Assembly (NCBI GenBank): GCA_938031175.1
Contig: CALHGZ010000014.1
Coordinates: 1 to 53,518 of the forward strand
Direction: 5' to 3'
Length of the DNA: 53,518 nt
Origin: Candidatus Kapaibacterium sp.
GTDB lineage: Bacteria > Bacteroidota > Ignavibacteria > Kapaibacteriales > UBA2268
The notes under the pieces are model-generated. The model worked only from the letters and a program-made list of their open reading frames with translations, was not told where the DNA came from and ran no database searches. The position numbers were made by a program, and so were the translations under genes. Shown in pieces: positions 38,101-46,084 of the stretch (position 1 is the first letter of the stretch; every line of letters begins with the position of its first letter).

Positions 38101-39105
38101 AACATATGTTTGACATCGCCATGTTTCTAATGCACGCATAAAACAATTCACAGCCGCCTGATTTGAATATAAATTGTTATTAAATGTAAATCTGTAACCA
38201 CCGTTATTATTATAATTTACAAGATGAATATAATAATTATCATTTACATTCAATAAAGCAAATCTGACAGTCAAAGACGATGATGAAGTCGCAGAGTTCC
38301 CATTATTATCAATCACTTGAATTGTTCCTGTTCCAGCTTTGGATGGCACTTTGAGTTTGATTAAAGTATCTGTCCAAGTAATGAATGAATTTGAAGGAGC
38401 TGATATATATGAAGCACCGCCATTATCGGCATTTCGAAAATTTACTGTTCCACGGACATTGCCAAAACCTGTACCTCTTATAGTTAGAGTATCTCCTGTA
38501 CCTGCATTGATTGTTGTTGGGCTAAAGCTTGTTATATTAACAAGTATCCTGTCTTGATTATAACTTTTAATTATTTTAAGCGATTTTTTCCTGTTAATTT
38601 CCTTATATTTGATACCGCTTATTGATTCTATTTTTTTGTAAAATTCATGAATATTACTATATCTCTCTAATACACTTATAGCCTCATCGCCAGTGAATTC
38701 GTAAAAACCCTGTACTGAAGAAAATAATTCATATTTATCTTTCACATCATTAGCTCTGACAGCGAAACCGGCTGGAATAAGGAAAAAAATACCATATTGA
38801 CCAATTTCCATTGATTCATCGGGACAGATTGTAATCCTTCTATCCCCTAATTGACCACCAATTGTAACTAATTTTATGATTTCTCTTGATGTCTGCCCTT
38901 TGAATATTTTATAAATCTTAATATTGTAATCTGTAAATATCATGGTTTCAGATTCATTAAAGTAGGATTCTTCGCTTAGGACTTCGCCTTCAATAATCAG
39001 TTCTGAAAGAGTTATTTTTTCCTCAAGGCTCACTGGAATAAATTTAGAATATGATTTTATAACTGTGAGTAATAAAAGTATGCAAATTAAGGTTATATTT
39101 TTCAT
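35182..39105 (-). CDS. Large secreted metzincin protease with TIG, PKD and Ig-like repeats, T9SS cargo
   Basis: 1,307 residues from ATG 39105, which gives a proper signal peptide; an upstream frame to 39210 adds 35 polar residues and is rejected. The order is: signal peptide; N-terminal region about 22-185; IPT/TIG domain about 190-282; matrixin-like protease with zinc motif HEFGHAHLLGH from residue 422 and a Met-turn candidate in QSYSMHYA; PKD domain about 497-585 (WLWDVNNDG, NPQHTYNQVGNYSV); six tandem repeats of about 83 residues; and a T9SS sorting tail (IIPNPAENYIEL, then FLPSGLYYLKL). It is exported by T9SS and probably cut and attached to the surface. Confidence 0.9.
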   Translation of the reverse strand: MKNITLICILLLLTVIKSYSKFIPVSLEEKITLSELIIEGEVLSEESYFNESETMIFTDYNIKIYKIFKGQTSREIIKLVTIGGQLGDRRITICPDESMEIGQYGIFFLIPAGFAVRANDVKDKYELFSSVQGFYEFTGDEAISVLERYSNIHEFYKKIESISGIKYKEINRKKSLKIIKSYNQDRILVNITSFSPTTINAGTGDTLTIRGTGFGNVRGTVNFRNADNGGASYISAPSNSFITWTDTLIKLKVPSKAGTGTIQVIDNNGNSATSSSSLTVRFALLNVNDNYYIHLVNYNNNGGYRFTFNNNLYSNQAAVNCFMRALETWRCQTYVRFDFANSTSNITCPGSDGINILSMSTNSCPVPNGVLAYTYSYWFSCSGGNNWFLNEVDIIMNSNVNWNWGPGNPSNNQSDAESVILHEFGHAHLLGHVIGQSYSMHYAINYGTIKRQLNSWSDVAGGEYVMNYSTPSGRCGYGAMQPLNSNNCGFTFVPIADFSASPRAGCGSLTVQFNDQSENNPTQWLWDVNNDGINDYTTRNPQHTYNQVGNYSVRLIAINNSGRDTIIKSNFIQVYSIPEVEFTGLLSVCNKSTVSYNATNPTGFSHSWSVNGGVIQGSTNSSNVSVRWDNDSPGTLKLVKTNDTTGCTDSITKIITINPLPEPDFSGNFTVCAKTIETYTANTGQGVTNQWYASGGTIVGPITGDEVKVQWGTTETGNIKLIQTNNLTNCSDSISKNITINPLPKPAISGEFNVCERSIHKYSAPNLTGFNYQWIVAGGSIQGNNNVNEVEILWSNVQNASLKLIMINSETGCKDSITENITVNMLPKPEITGNNIVCQNREYVYSSNFHSLLAFMWEVDNGRIIGLNSNREVRIVWNEPGIGKLKLIQRNNSTGCKDSTEFIVNVLQNPDLSLIGDMNVCHNTIYSYKTTKQADVETYWYTNQGSLLDVNKSDSMRIKWMVKGIGILKIVRINLVTGCKDSTELKINVIEFKKSVISGDSVVCSEEIIEYFANTSNDYQYFWVVENGEILENNGNNIKVSWNYAKYGKITLIKTLGNRECTDTTVFSVQLKNKEKILFNQELNVCNNSQEIILDIAQPSGGRYVGSGIIDNKLYPKELEPGTYEFEYIYDNQNGCLSRASASFTVLEIPDRPHISLKNDTIFSDFKGKNRWFLDNIEIGITENNFYLATQSGFYSVEAIADNGCNSIRSDSIYYFHSNISSISEYYLFDIIPNPAENYIELQIKGNTHSANSDIRIYDILGRCVLNTTVLRNTLDATISRRIDISFLPSGLYYLKLDQQIKIFFKI
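35891..37385 (-). repeat. Six tandem ~83-codon Ig-like repeats in the metzincin gene
   Basis: Each unit starts with a Pro-rich linker and G-x-x-x-VC, continues with a W-x-x-x-x-G-x-I core and V-x-I-x-W, and ends with G-x-L-K-L-I-x-x-N-x-x-T-x-C-x-D-S. Two Cys per unit sit at fixed positions and probably pair. Units diverge from N- to C-terminal, the sixth being least like the rest, so these are old duplications. Confidence 0.8.
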
Positions 39106-39285
39106 TTTAAGATTATTATCTGTATTCGTGGAACATATGTTTATTACGTTTTTATCGTCAATTTGATGAAATAGTTGATTTCTATACGATAAAACTGAGT
39201 ATTTATACAAGTTAATTTTTTATTAAGGCTAAAAAATTCATTTTTTTATTATTTTCGAGAAATATTTCTAATTGAAAACTTAAAT

Positions 39286-40185
39286 ATGGATATTATAACA
39301 CAAAATGAATTAGAGCAATTCCAGAAATTGAAATCCTTTCCTCATATCAGTTTTTCAATATTCATAACAATAGGCATAGTTCTTTTGATGGCATTTGGTC
39401 AAGCTGGATTATTGGTAATTATTCCCGATCATTTAAAGGACTTACTTAAACCCTATGCAATTGGAGTAACGCAGATTGCTTTAATGCTTATCCCAGTCAT
39501 TTTCGCAGCAGAAAAGTCTCCTTTAACCACAAAAGAAATTTTCAGACTTAATTTGTATCAGCCTCCTAATTTTTATATATTTTCAATATTAGCTCTAAGC
39601 TCAATACAATTTTTTTTCTTTGGATATCTGGTATTTCAGGATTCGATTATTCCACCAGATTTTATAGATAAATATGAATTATTAAAGACGGAATTTGAAT
39701 TAATCTATAAATCTATTCTTGCTGGCGAAAATGAACTAGAATTTATTCGTGCTATCATTATTGGCGCTTTAATTCCATCAGTTAGCGAAGAACTTTTATT
39801 CAGAGGATTTTTACAACGTTCGCTTGAAGTAAAATTATCTCCTTTTTGGGCTATTACAATTTCCTCAATCATTTTTGGCTTTATACATTTCAATCCGATA
39901 AATCTTGTACCTCTAATCGTAATTGGAATTCTACTTGGCTATATTGCCTATGTCACAAGAAGTATTGTACTTCCGATAATAATCCATTTTATAAATAATA
40001 GCATTGCCATTATTGGTTTATACAATCCTACAGCAGAAAATTTCGGTAAATCACTGGAAAGTATGGAACCTAATATGGCTATATTTGTTTCTATTGCTGC
40101 TTTGTTGATTACTTTTTGTTTTGCTATTATTTTAAAAGTAATAAGCACAAATTATTATAATAATCAAAAAGAGCCTTCAATCTGA
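39286..40185 (+). CDS. CPBP family intramembrane glutamic endopeptidase
   Basis: 299 residues with about eight membrane segments. Family motifs: E168-E169-xxx-R173 in SEELLFRG, H201 in FGFIHFN, and H234 with N237-N238 in IIIHFINNS. These are CAAX-prenyl-protease/bacteriocin-immunity type (ABI) proteases; bacterial members process or sense membrane proteins and substrates are rarely known. The 3' end overlaps the convergent TonB-receptor gene by 22 bp. Confidence 0.9.
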   Translation: MDIITQNELEQFQKLKSFPHISFSIFITIGIVLLMAFGQAGLLVIIPDHLKDLLKPYAIGVTQIALMLIPVIFAAEKSPLTTKEIFRLNLYQPPNFYIFSILALSSIQFFFFGYLVFQDSIIPPDFIDKYELLKTEFELIYKSILAGENELEFIRAIIIGALIPSVSEELLFRGFLQRSLEVKLSPFWAITISSIIFGFIHFNPINLVPLIVIGILLGYIAYVTRSIVLPIIIHFINNSIAIIGLYNPTAENFGKSLESMEPNMAIFVSIAALLITFCFAIILKVISTNYYNNQKEPSI

Positions 40186-42371
40186 AAACCGACGTATCTT
40201 GTCATACCAAGATTTCCGACCATATAAGTATAGTAGTAGTTTAGAAGATTTTTCGCATTTATGACTAGATCCAATGGAAAATTAAATTCTTTACCTTTGA
40301 ATATTAACCTTGTATCGACAATATGTATGGGAACTCTTGCATCATAGTCACGAACCTGTAATTTTAACTCCTCATCAATTCGTTCAACTTTGCTCATAAA
40401 TCTATATTCTAATTGCAATTCTAAGCAATTGTAAGGAATAAAAATTTTATTATACCAAAGTACATTGTGTCTGTATTTCAATGTTCTATTATCATATAGG
40501 TTTCTTGGATCAATTCCGGTAACTGAAGTTTCGAATCCAAACAATTTATCAACATAACCTTTAATATTTAATTCCAATCCAAAAATGCGTGAATCAGTTA
40601 TATTATCAAACTTTATGTAGTATGAATTAGTTGAAAAAGTTGGTTCTATTAGATACGATAATCGAGTAAAGAAAAATGTTAAATCTGTGTAAATTTTGAT
40701 AGAATTTAAATCAATGCTGGAATTACCACCAATTTCAAAATTCCAGCTAACTTCGGATTTTAAATTTGGATTTTCTATAACTTTAAAGCCCTGAAAATCC
40801 ACAGATGCGAATCTCTCAGCAATTGAAGCAGCACGAAAACCACGTCCGCTTGAAAACCTTATGCTATTGTTCGAATCAAGTTTATATATAGCTCCTATTT
40901 TGGGTGAAAATTCGAAATTACTTTTTGCTATTTGGGTTTTTTCATAATCAAGCCGAAATCCCGCTGTTATTATCAATGGCATTAATGGTTGATACTCAGC
41001 TTGCTCAAATACTGAAAAGAGATATTGATTACGATTACCATAAGTTTTTGAGCTAACCTCGTGATATGTATAGTTTATCCCGGATGTTAGCAAGATATCT
41101 TTAAATAATTTAGAATTATACTGTAATTCATTATTGAAAGCAATTGCATCGGACTGTCTGTAGTCACTATGATTAGTGGGATATGTATTTTTAAAAATAG
41201 TTGTATAAATACCTGATTTTAAAGATAAAAAATTGTTATTATCAAAAATTTTCATTGCATCAGCAAATAACATATATTTATCTGATAAAGCTCTGTTAGA
41301 TAAATCAGTACCCGATGATGGAAATGTAGCACTATCAAGACTGTGCCAATATACCCAGTCTGCTCTGTTATTGGTTGAAATACTTGCAGAAAGCCCGGCA
41401 TTGAAAGTACTTGCAAAATCATACCTAAGTTTCGTATAAAAATTAAATCTTTTGCTATCATTATATTTTCGATAGCTCTGGTCTTCAATATAATAAACTG
41501 ATGAATTTATACTTAAACGGCTGAATTTTTTGGAATATCCCAACTCAATACCAGTGTTTGTATGCAATTTATCTGAATAGACCCACTGTTTATAGCTTGG
41601 TTTGGTGTAAATACCACTAAAAAGTCTCGCCTTAAATGACCCCTGTTCAGTAGCTTCCTTAGTAATAATATTTATTACTCCACCCAAAGCATTTGTCCCA
41701 TATAAAGAAGAACCTGCCCCCTTGATAATTTCGACGCGACTAATGTCGAAAATAGGTAATGCATCAAACTTAATATCCCCAACATCCCCTGATAAAAGTG
41801 GAAACCCATCCAATAAGAGGATGACCCTTGAGCCAATGCCAAAAGCAAAACCCGAAGAACCACGAATGCTTATATGGTCACCGCTCATACTTACACCGGG
41901 AACATAACCTAATACCTCATCGAGTTTTGTAATATTTCTACTTATTAATTCCTCTGTGGAAATATTGGCAATAGATACAGGCACTTCCTGAACCGATTGA
42001 ACCCTTTTACTCGCTGATACAATAATATCCTCTGTTCTTATTACCTGTTCCTCAAGGTATAAATTCAGATGAATTGTATCGTTAGCTAAAACTGTTATTT
42101 CAGTTCTCAACTGTTTATAACCAATCAAGCTTGCAAGCAGTGTGTAATTACCACTTTTAACCGAACGGATAATAAATTCCCCTTTTTTGTTGGCAATTGC
42201 ACCAAATGCCGTCTTCTCAATTCTAATTGAAGTACCAGCCAATGGTTTGCCAGTTTCTTTAGAATAGACTATTCCTTTAATATATCCTTTCTCGGAGAAT
42301 AATGGAGTCCCTTCAACAAAATTTAAGGATATTACTATCAAAATAATTAAATTTAATTTATTTTTCATCAT
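40164..42371 (-). CDS. TonB-dependent outer-membrane receptor
   Basis: 735 residues. Signal peptide, CarboxypepD_reg-like domain (about 28-110, GYIKGIVYSKETGKPLAGTSI), plug domain (about 118-235, with LDEVLGYVPGVSMSG and VEIIKGAGSSLYGTNALGGVINI) and a 22-strand-type barrel ending in Phe, the usual outer-membrane signal. It imports a scarce ligand (iron chelate, cobalamin or sugar). There is no SusD partner, which argues against a polysaccharide system. It follows a lipoprotein gene by 8 bp. The ligand is not predicted. Confidence 0.93.
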   Translation of the reverse strand: MMKNKLNLIILIVISLNFVEGTPLFSEKGYIKGIVYSKETGKPLAGTSIRIEKTAFGAIANKKGEFIIRSVKSGNYTLLASLIGYKQLRTEITVLANDTIHLNLYLEEQVIRTEDIIVSASKRVQSVQEVPVSIANISTEELISRNITKLDEVLGYVPGVSMSGDHISIRGSSGFAFGIGSRVILLLDGFPLLSGDVGDIKFDALPIFDISRVEIIKGAGSSLYGTNALGGVINIITKEATEQGSFKARLFSGIYTKPSYKQWVYSDKLHTNTGIELGYSKKFSRLSINSSVYYIEDQSYRKYNDSKRFNFYTKLRYDFASTFNAGLSASISTNNRADWVYWHSLDSATFPSSGTDLSNRALSDKYMLFADAMKIFDNNNFLSLKSGIYTTIFKNTYPTNHSDYRQSDAIAFNNELQYNSKLFKDILLTSGINYTYHEVSSKTYGNRNQYLFSVFEQAEYQPLMPLIITAGFRLDYEKTQIAKSNFEFSPKIGAIYKLDSNNSIRFSSGRGFRAASIAERFASVDFQGFKVIENPNLKSEVSWNFEIGGNSSIDLNSIKIYTDLTFFFTRLSYLIEPTFSTNSYYIKFDNITDSRIFGLELNIKGYVDKLFGFETSVTGIDPRNLYDNRTLKYRHNVLWYNKIFIPYNCLELQLEYRFMSKVERIDEELKLQVRDYDARVPIHIVDTRLIFKGKEFNFPLDLVINAKNLLNYYYTYMVGNLGMTRYVGFQIEGSF

Positions 42372-42379
42372 AACCCTGC

Positions 42380-42868
42380 TTAAAATGGTTGTGGTGGTAA
42401 ATTACTAAAATCTACTTCAATTTTTATAAATATTGAATCGCCCGGAAATAATTTAATAGAAGAAGGTCTCGTTTTATCACCAGTTTCTGTATAAACTCCA
42501 ATTGCTCTTTGAGCTGTAATAGTATCACTGTATTGCTGTGCCACAACTATGTATTTAAGTTCGACAGGAGTATCCTTAATTTCAATAGAAAAAAAAGCCG
42601 AGTCAACAAATAACGGTAAAGAGTTGAATGTGAAAAATGCGTTTCCACTCAAAATTTCATTAATTATATCAGTCGGTGGATAATTTTTAAAAGCCACAAC
42701 ACGAACAGCAAAAACTGAATCAGTCGGTGGCCATCCTTCCTTTCCATCAACGAAATAAATATTACCTGTCAGAAAAGCTCTCGTTGCGATATTCCTATTT
42801 GTTCCTGGATTTAAGCCTTCGTCACATGAAACAAGCAATATTAACATAAATAGAAATAGCTTTTTCAT
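42380..42868 (-). CDS. Lipoprotein co-transcribed with TonB receptor
   Basis: 162 residues, lipobox LVSC (Cys15). The mature part is beta-rich with Pro-containing phrases (GWPPTDSVFAVRVVAFKNYP, SIKLFPGDSIFIKIEVDF). The family was not recognised. Its stop lies 8 bp before the receptor start, so it probably helps the receptor capture its ligand or is an accessory surface lipoprotein. There is a divergent spacer of 213 bp to the small membrane-protein unit. Confidence 0.75.
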   Translation of the reverse strand: MKKLFLFMLILLVSCDEGLNPGTNRNIATRAFLTGNIYFVDGKEGWPPTDSVFAVRVVAFKNYPPTDIINEILSGNAFFTFNSLPLFVDSAFFSIEIKDTPVELKYIVVAQQYSDTITAQRAIGVYTETGDKTRPSSIKLFPGDSIFIKIEVDFSNLPPQPF

Positions 42869-43005
42869 ACTTTTACCTCAGATTGTGGCTACTAAAATAA
42901 TAAATTACTATGCCTCAAAAAAAATTATAATAAAATCAACTTTTGTAGTCTTATTCCTACAAATCGATAGGAATATTTCTTATAAAAATTTCAGAAATTA
43001 ATGTA

Positions 43006-43036
43006 TTTGACCGATGTGTTGTTATTATTAAATTTG
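43006..43036 (+). promoter_or_regulatory. Bacteroidota-type promoter for the 33-residue membrane protein
   Basis: TTTG at 43006-43009, 19 bases, then TAAATTTG at 43029-43036: a perfect match to the TTTG-N19-TAnnTTTG consensus. The predicted start near 43043 leaves a leader of about 40 bases containing GGGAGG. Confidence 0.65.
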
Positions 43037-43081
43037 CATAAAACTAAATTTTGATTAACAATTTAAGGGAGGTTTTACAAA

Positions 43082-43183
43082 ATGAAAAAAGAAAGGATAA
43101 CATATCGCACCGTAAAAGATTATGCATACACATTCTTTTTCTTTGTACTTGTAACTACTGCATTGGTTATTGCATTCATATAA
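43082..43183 (+). CDS. 33-residue single-span membrane protein
   Basis: A short gene with a strong ribosome-binding site (GGGAGG at 43068-43073), a consensus promoter upstream and a strong terminator downstream, so it is a complete transcription unit. The product has a basic N-terminus (MKKERITYRTVKDYAY) and a hydrophobic C-terminal half (TFFFFVLVTTALVIAFI) forming one membrane span with the N-terminus probably inside. It was not recognised. Small proteins of this shape often act as subunits or regulators of larger membrane complexes, but nothing here shows which. Confidence 0.65.
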   Translation: MKKERITYRTVKDYAYTFFFFVLVTTALVIAFI

Positions 43184-43227
43184 ATAAAATTTTATAGTCC
43201 TGACCAATTTATATAATTGAGATAAAC

Positions 43228-43252
43228 AAACCGGCTTTAAGCCGGTTTTTTC
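43228..43252 (+). terminator. Rho-independent terminator
   Basis: Near-perfect palindrome AACCGGCTTTAAGCCGGTT followed by TTTT and TCG. It closes the small membrane-protein unit and separates it from the carotenoid operon. The GC core resembles that of the terminator at 18079. Confidence 0.88.
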
Positions 43253-43342
43253 GTTCAAAATTAATCCCATTAAATAAAAAAAACATATAAACGTTTTTAG
43301 CTTAGCCTAAATTTTGTATTTATTAAACAAACTCAATTAAAA

Positions 43343-43816
43343 ATGGAAATAGTTTTAAATTTAATGATTGTTTTTTTTGCATTCTGGGCGATGGAATTTG
43401 TTGCCTGGTTCTCGCATAAATACATTATGCACGGATTTTTATGGATTTTACACGAAGATCATCACAATCAACCTAAAGGATTTTTGCAGAAAAATGACGC
43501 ATTCTTCTTAATATTTGCTATACCAAGTATGTTTTCATTTATACTAGGCGCATTATTAAACATAATTCCATTGATTTCTGTAGGAGCTGGAATTTTACTT
43601 TATGGAATAGCTTATTTTCTTATGCACGAAATCCTGGTTCATAAAAGATACAAAACGCTCTACAATTTATTGTTTAAAAATTCAAAAAGCAGATATTTAA
43701 AAGCCCTTTTGAAAGCTCATTATGCTCACCACAAACATTTAACAAAAGATGGTGGCGAATCCTTCGGCATGTTGATATTTCATCCAAAATATCTTAAACT
43801 GGCAAAAGAGAAATAA
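43343..43816 (+). CDS. crtZ: Beta-carotene hydroxylase (CrtZ type)
   Basis: 157 residues, fatty-acid-hydroxylase superfamily with four membrane segments. The di-iron His boxes are H25-xxxx-H30 (HKYIMH), H37-xx-H40-H41 (HEDHH), a third His cluster in LMHEILVHKR and HYAHHKH near the C-terminus. It adds 3-hydroxyl groups to beta-ionone rings, giving zeaxanthin from beta-carotene. First gene of the ten-gene operon; its TAA is followed directly by the next ATG. Confidence 0.92.
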   Translation: MEIVLNLMIVFFAFWAMEFVAWFSHKYIMHGFLWILHEDHHNQPKGFLQKNDAFFLIFAIPSMFSFILGALLNIIPLISVGAGILLYGIAYFLMHEILVHKRYKTLYNLLFKNSKSRYLKALLKAHYAHHKHLTKDGGESFGMLIFHPKYLKLAKEK

Positions 43817-44539
43817 ATGGAATACACTTATTTATTGATTAACAGTTTTACATTGTTAGTAACCTTTGTCGCAAGCTTCGATAAACGCCTTTCATATTAC
43901 AAAAACTGGAAATATTTATTCCCAGCTATATTTATAACTGGAACAACATTTATCATCTGGGACGTTTGGTTCACTGAAATGGGGGTATGGTCTTTCAACC
44001 CTTATTACCTTACAGGTATAACTATTATTAATTTACCCCTCGAAGAATGGCTTTTTTTCATAACTGTTCCCTATTCTTGTGTTTTTATTTATGAATCCAT
44101 TAATTATTTTTTCAAAAATACTTCAAATACAAATGTTTCGAAATACATAGCATTGTTTTTAGGGATCTTTCTTATAATTTCAGCTATAATCAATAGTCAA
44201 TTGATATATACATTTATCACTTTCATATCCACCGGTCTAGTTTTGATTTTACTCTCATTCACTGTTTCATCTCAATGGTTGGAAAAATTTTTTCGAGCCT
44301 ACATTGTACATTTAATACCCTTTTTCATTGTGAATGGTATGTTAACAGCATTTCCTGTTGTTGAGTACAATAATTTTGAAAATTTATCAATAAGACTTTT
44401 TACAATACCAATTGAAGACACTATATATAGTATGCTTCTTTTAATCGGAAACATTTTTTTCTTTGATTTATTCCGTGGCAAAATCGAATTTAATTTAAAC
44501 TTTTTCAAAAAAGTAAAACTTAATAAAATAACCGACTAA
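43817..44539 (+). CDS. crtY: Fused lycopene beta-cyclase (CrtYcd type)
   Basis: 240 residues with six to seven membrane segments. Two homologous lycopene-cyclase halves in one chain: the first with NLPLEEWLFFITVPYSCVF, the second with TIPIEDTIYSMLLLIGN. This is the fused form of the actinobacterial CrtYc/CrtYd heterodimer, also known from archaea and Bacteroidota, unrelated to the flavoprotein CrtY. It cyclises lycopene to beta-carotene. It starts directly after the crtZ stop. Confidence 0.9.
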   Translation: MEYTYLLINSFTLLVTFVASFDKRLSYYKNWKYLFPAIFITGTTFIIWDVWFTEMGVWSFNPYYLTGITIINLPLEEWLFFITVPYSCVFIYESINYFFKNTSNTNVSKYIALFLGIFLIISAIINSQLIYTFITFISTGLVLILLSFTVSSQWLEKFFRAYIVHLIPFFIVNGMLTAFPVVEYNNFENLSIRLFTIPIEDTIYSMLLLIGNIFFFDLFRGKIEFNLNFFKKVKLNKITD

Positions 44540-44602
44540 ATTAATCGTATTTTAGTCAAAAAAATCGCATATAAATATCTAATTTTAAAAATCGAGATTA
44601 AT

Positions 44603-46084
44603 ATGAAAAAAGCTATAGTTATAGGTTCAGGTTTTGGTGGATTAAGCATAGCCAATAAACTTCAAGCATCAGGATTTGAAGTAACAATATTTGAAAAAAA
44701 TGATAAAGTTGGTGGGCATGCATATCAAATAATTGAAAAAGGCTATACATTTGATATGGGTCCTTCACTAATAACAGCACCGGAAATTATTAGATCAATA
44801 TTCAATTTTGCTGGCAAAAAACTCGAAAACTATGTTGAATTAATCCCTCTTGATCCCTTCTATCGGGTTTATTTTCACGATAAAACATTCATAGATTATA
44901 CCGGCAACTCCGATAGAATGATAGAACAAATGAAAAATTTCAATCAAAACGATGCAAAAAATTATCCAACTTTCATTGAAAACTCACGCAAACTTTATGA
45001 CGCCATTATCACAGAAGGTCTTGGCAGCACTCCATTCAACAGAATCAGTACGATGTTAAAATTCATACCTCGAGCAATGAAGCTTAAAGCGCTAAATTCA
45101 GCTTATAAATTAACTGAAAAGTATTTTGAAGATTTCAGACATCGATTTTTGTTCTCATTCCATCCCTTATTCATAGGTGGGAATCCATTCAGGGTTCCGG
45201 GCATATACTTGATGATTTCATATTTAGAAAAAGCTGGTGGTGTTTGGTTTACTCGTGGTGGATTGTATAGCCTTGTTAAAGCATTTGAAACAATTTTCAT
45301 CGAAAATGGCGGCAAAGTCTTTACCAATTCACCAGTTCAAAAGATAATAACTGAAAATAATGTTGCAAAAGGTGTACTGGTAAACGGCGATTTCCATCCA
45401 GCCGAAATTGTAATATCAAATGCTGACGTAATTTATACTTATAAACACCTTTTAAATGGGAATTCAAGAAAAAAATGGAATGATAATAAACTCGATAAAG
45501 CCAAAGTAGCAATGAGTAGTTTTTTACTATATCTTGGTGTGAAAAAACAATATCCCAAATTGTTACATCACACATTAATTCTTTCACCAAGATATAAGGA
45601 GTTAGTTGAAGATATTTTTGACAATAAAATTTTGCCCGAAGACTTCTCAATGTACCTTCACGTTCCTACTAGGACCGACCCTTCAATGGCTCCTGAAAAT
45701 TGCGAAAGTATGTATGTTTTAATTCCTGTAGCCAATCTGCAAAGTGGCATAAATTGGGAACAAGAAAAGAGAATTTATGCAAATAAAATCATCAACTATC
45801 TTGAAGCAGATTTTGATTTAGTAGGCTTGAGAGAGAATATAGAAGTCGAGTTAATGTTTACTCCAAAGGATTTTCTTGAACATCGAAACTCTACTTTCGG
45901 CAGTCCTTGGGGATTGGAACCTATATTAACCCAATCAGCATATTTTAGACCACATAATAGAAGTGAAGATGTTCGAAATCTGTATTTAGTCGGAGCAGGA
46001 ACCCACCCAGGTGCTGGATTACCCGGAGTTATGCTTTCGGCAGAAGCTACATTTAATTTAATTAAAAATGATTTCAAAAATTAA
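44603..46084 (+). CDS. crtI: Phytoene desaturase (CrtI type)
   Basis: 493 residues. The N-terminal FAD site is VIGSGFGGL (residues 6-14) with the acidic ribose-binding residue in IFEKNDKVGG, followed by YTFDMGPSLITAP. The C-terminal family block is LYLVGAGTHPGAGLPGVMLSAE. It introduces four double bases of unsaturation to turn phytoene into lycopene at the membrane. It overlaps the prenyl synthase start by 17 bp if ATG 46068 is used. Confidence 0.95.
   Translation: MKKAIVIGSGFGGLSIANKLQASGFEVTIFEKNDKVGGHAYQIIEKGYTFDMGPSLITAPEIIRSIFNFAGKKLENYVELIPLDPFYRVYFHDKTFIDYTGNSDRMIEQMKNFNQNDAKNYPTFIENSRKLYDAIITEGLGSTPFNRISTMLKFIPRAMKLKALNSAYKLTEKYFEDFRHRFLFSFHPLFIGGNPFRVPGIYLMISYLEKAGGVWFTRGGLYSLVKAFETIFIENGGKVFTNSPVQKIITENNVAKGVLVNGDFHPAEIVISNADVIYTYKHLLNGNSRKKWNDNKLDKAKVAMSSFLLYLGVKKQYPKLLHHTLILSPRYKELVEDIFDNKILPEDFSMYLHVPTRTDPSMAPENCESMYVLIPVANLQSGINWEQEKRIYANKIINYLEADFDLVGLRENIEVELMFTPKDFLEHRNSTFGSPWGLEPILTQSAYFRPHNRSEDVRNLYLVGAGTHPGAGLPGVMLSAEATFNLIKNDFKN

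Noticed and set aside
42869-43005. Possible riboswitch (cobalamin or similar) upstream of the TonB receptor operon
   Set aside because: No conserved cobalamin or other riboswitch core was seen on the minus strand; the spacer is simply AT-rich.
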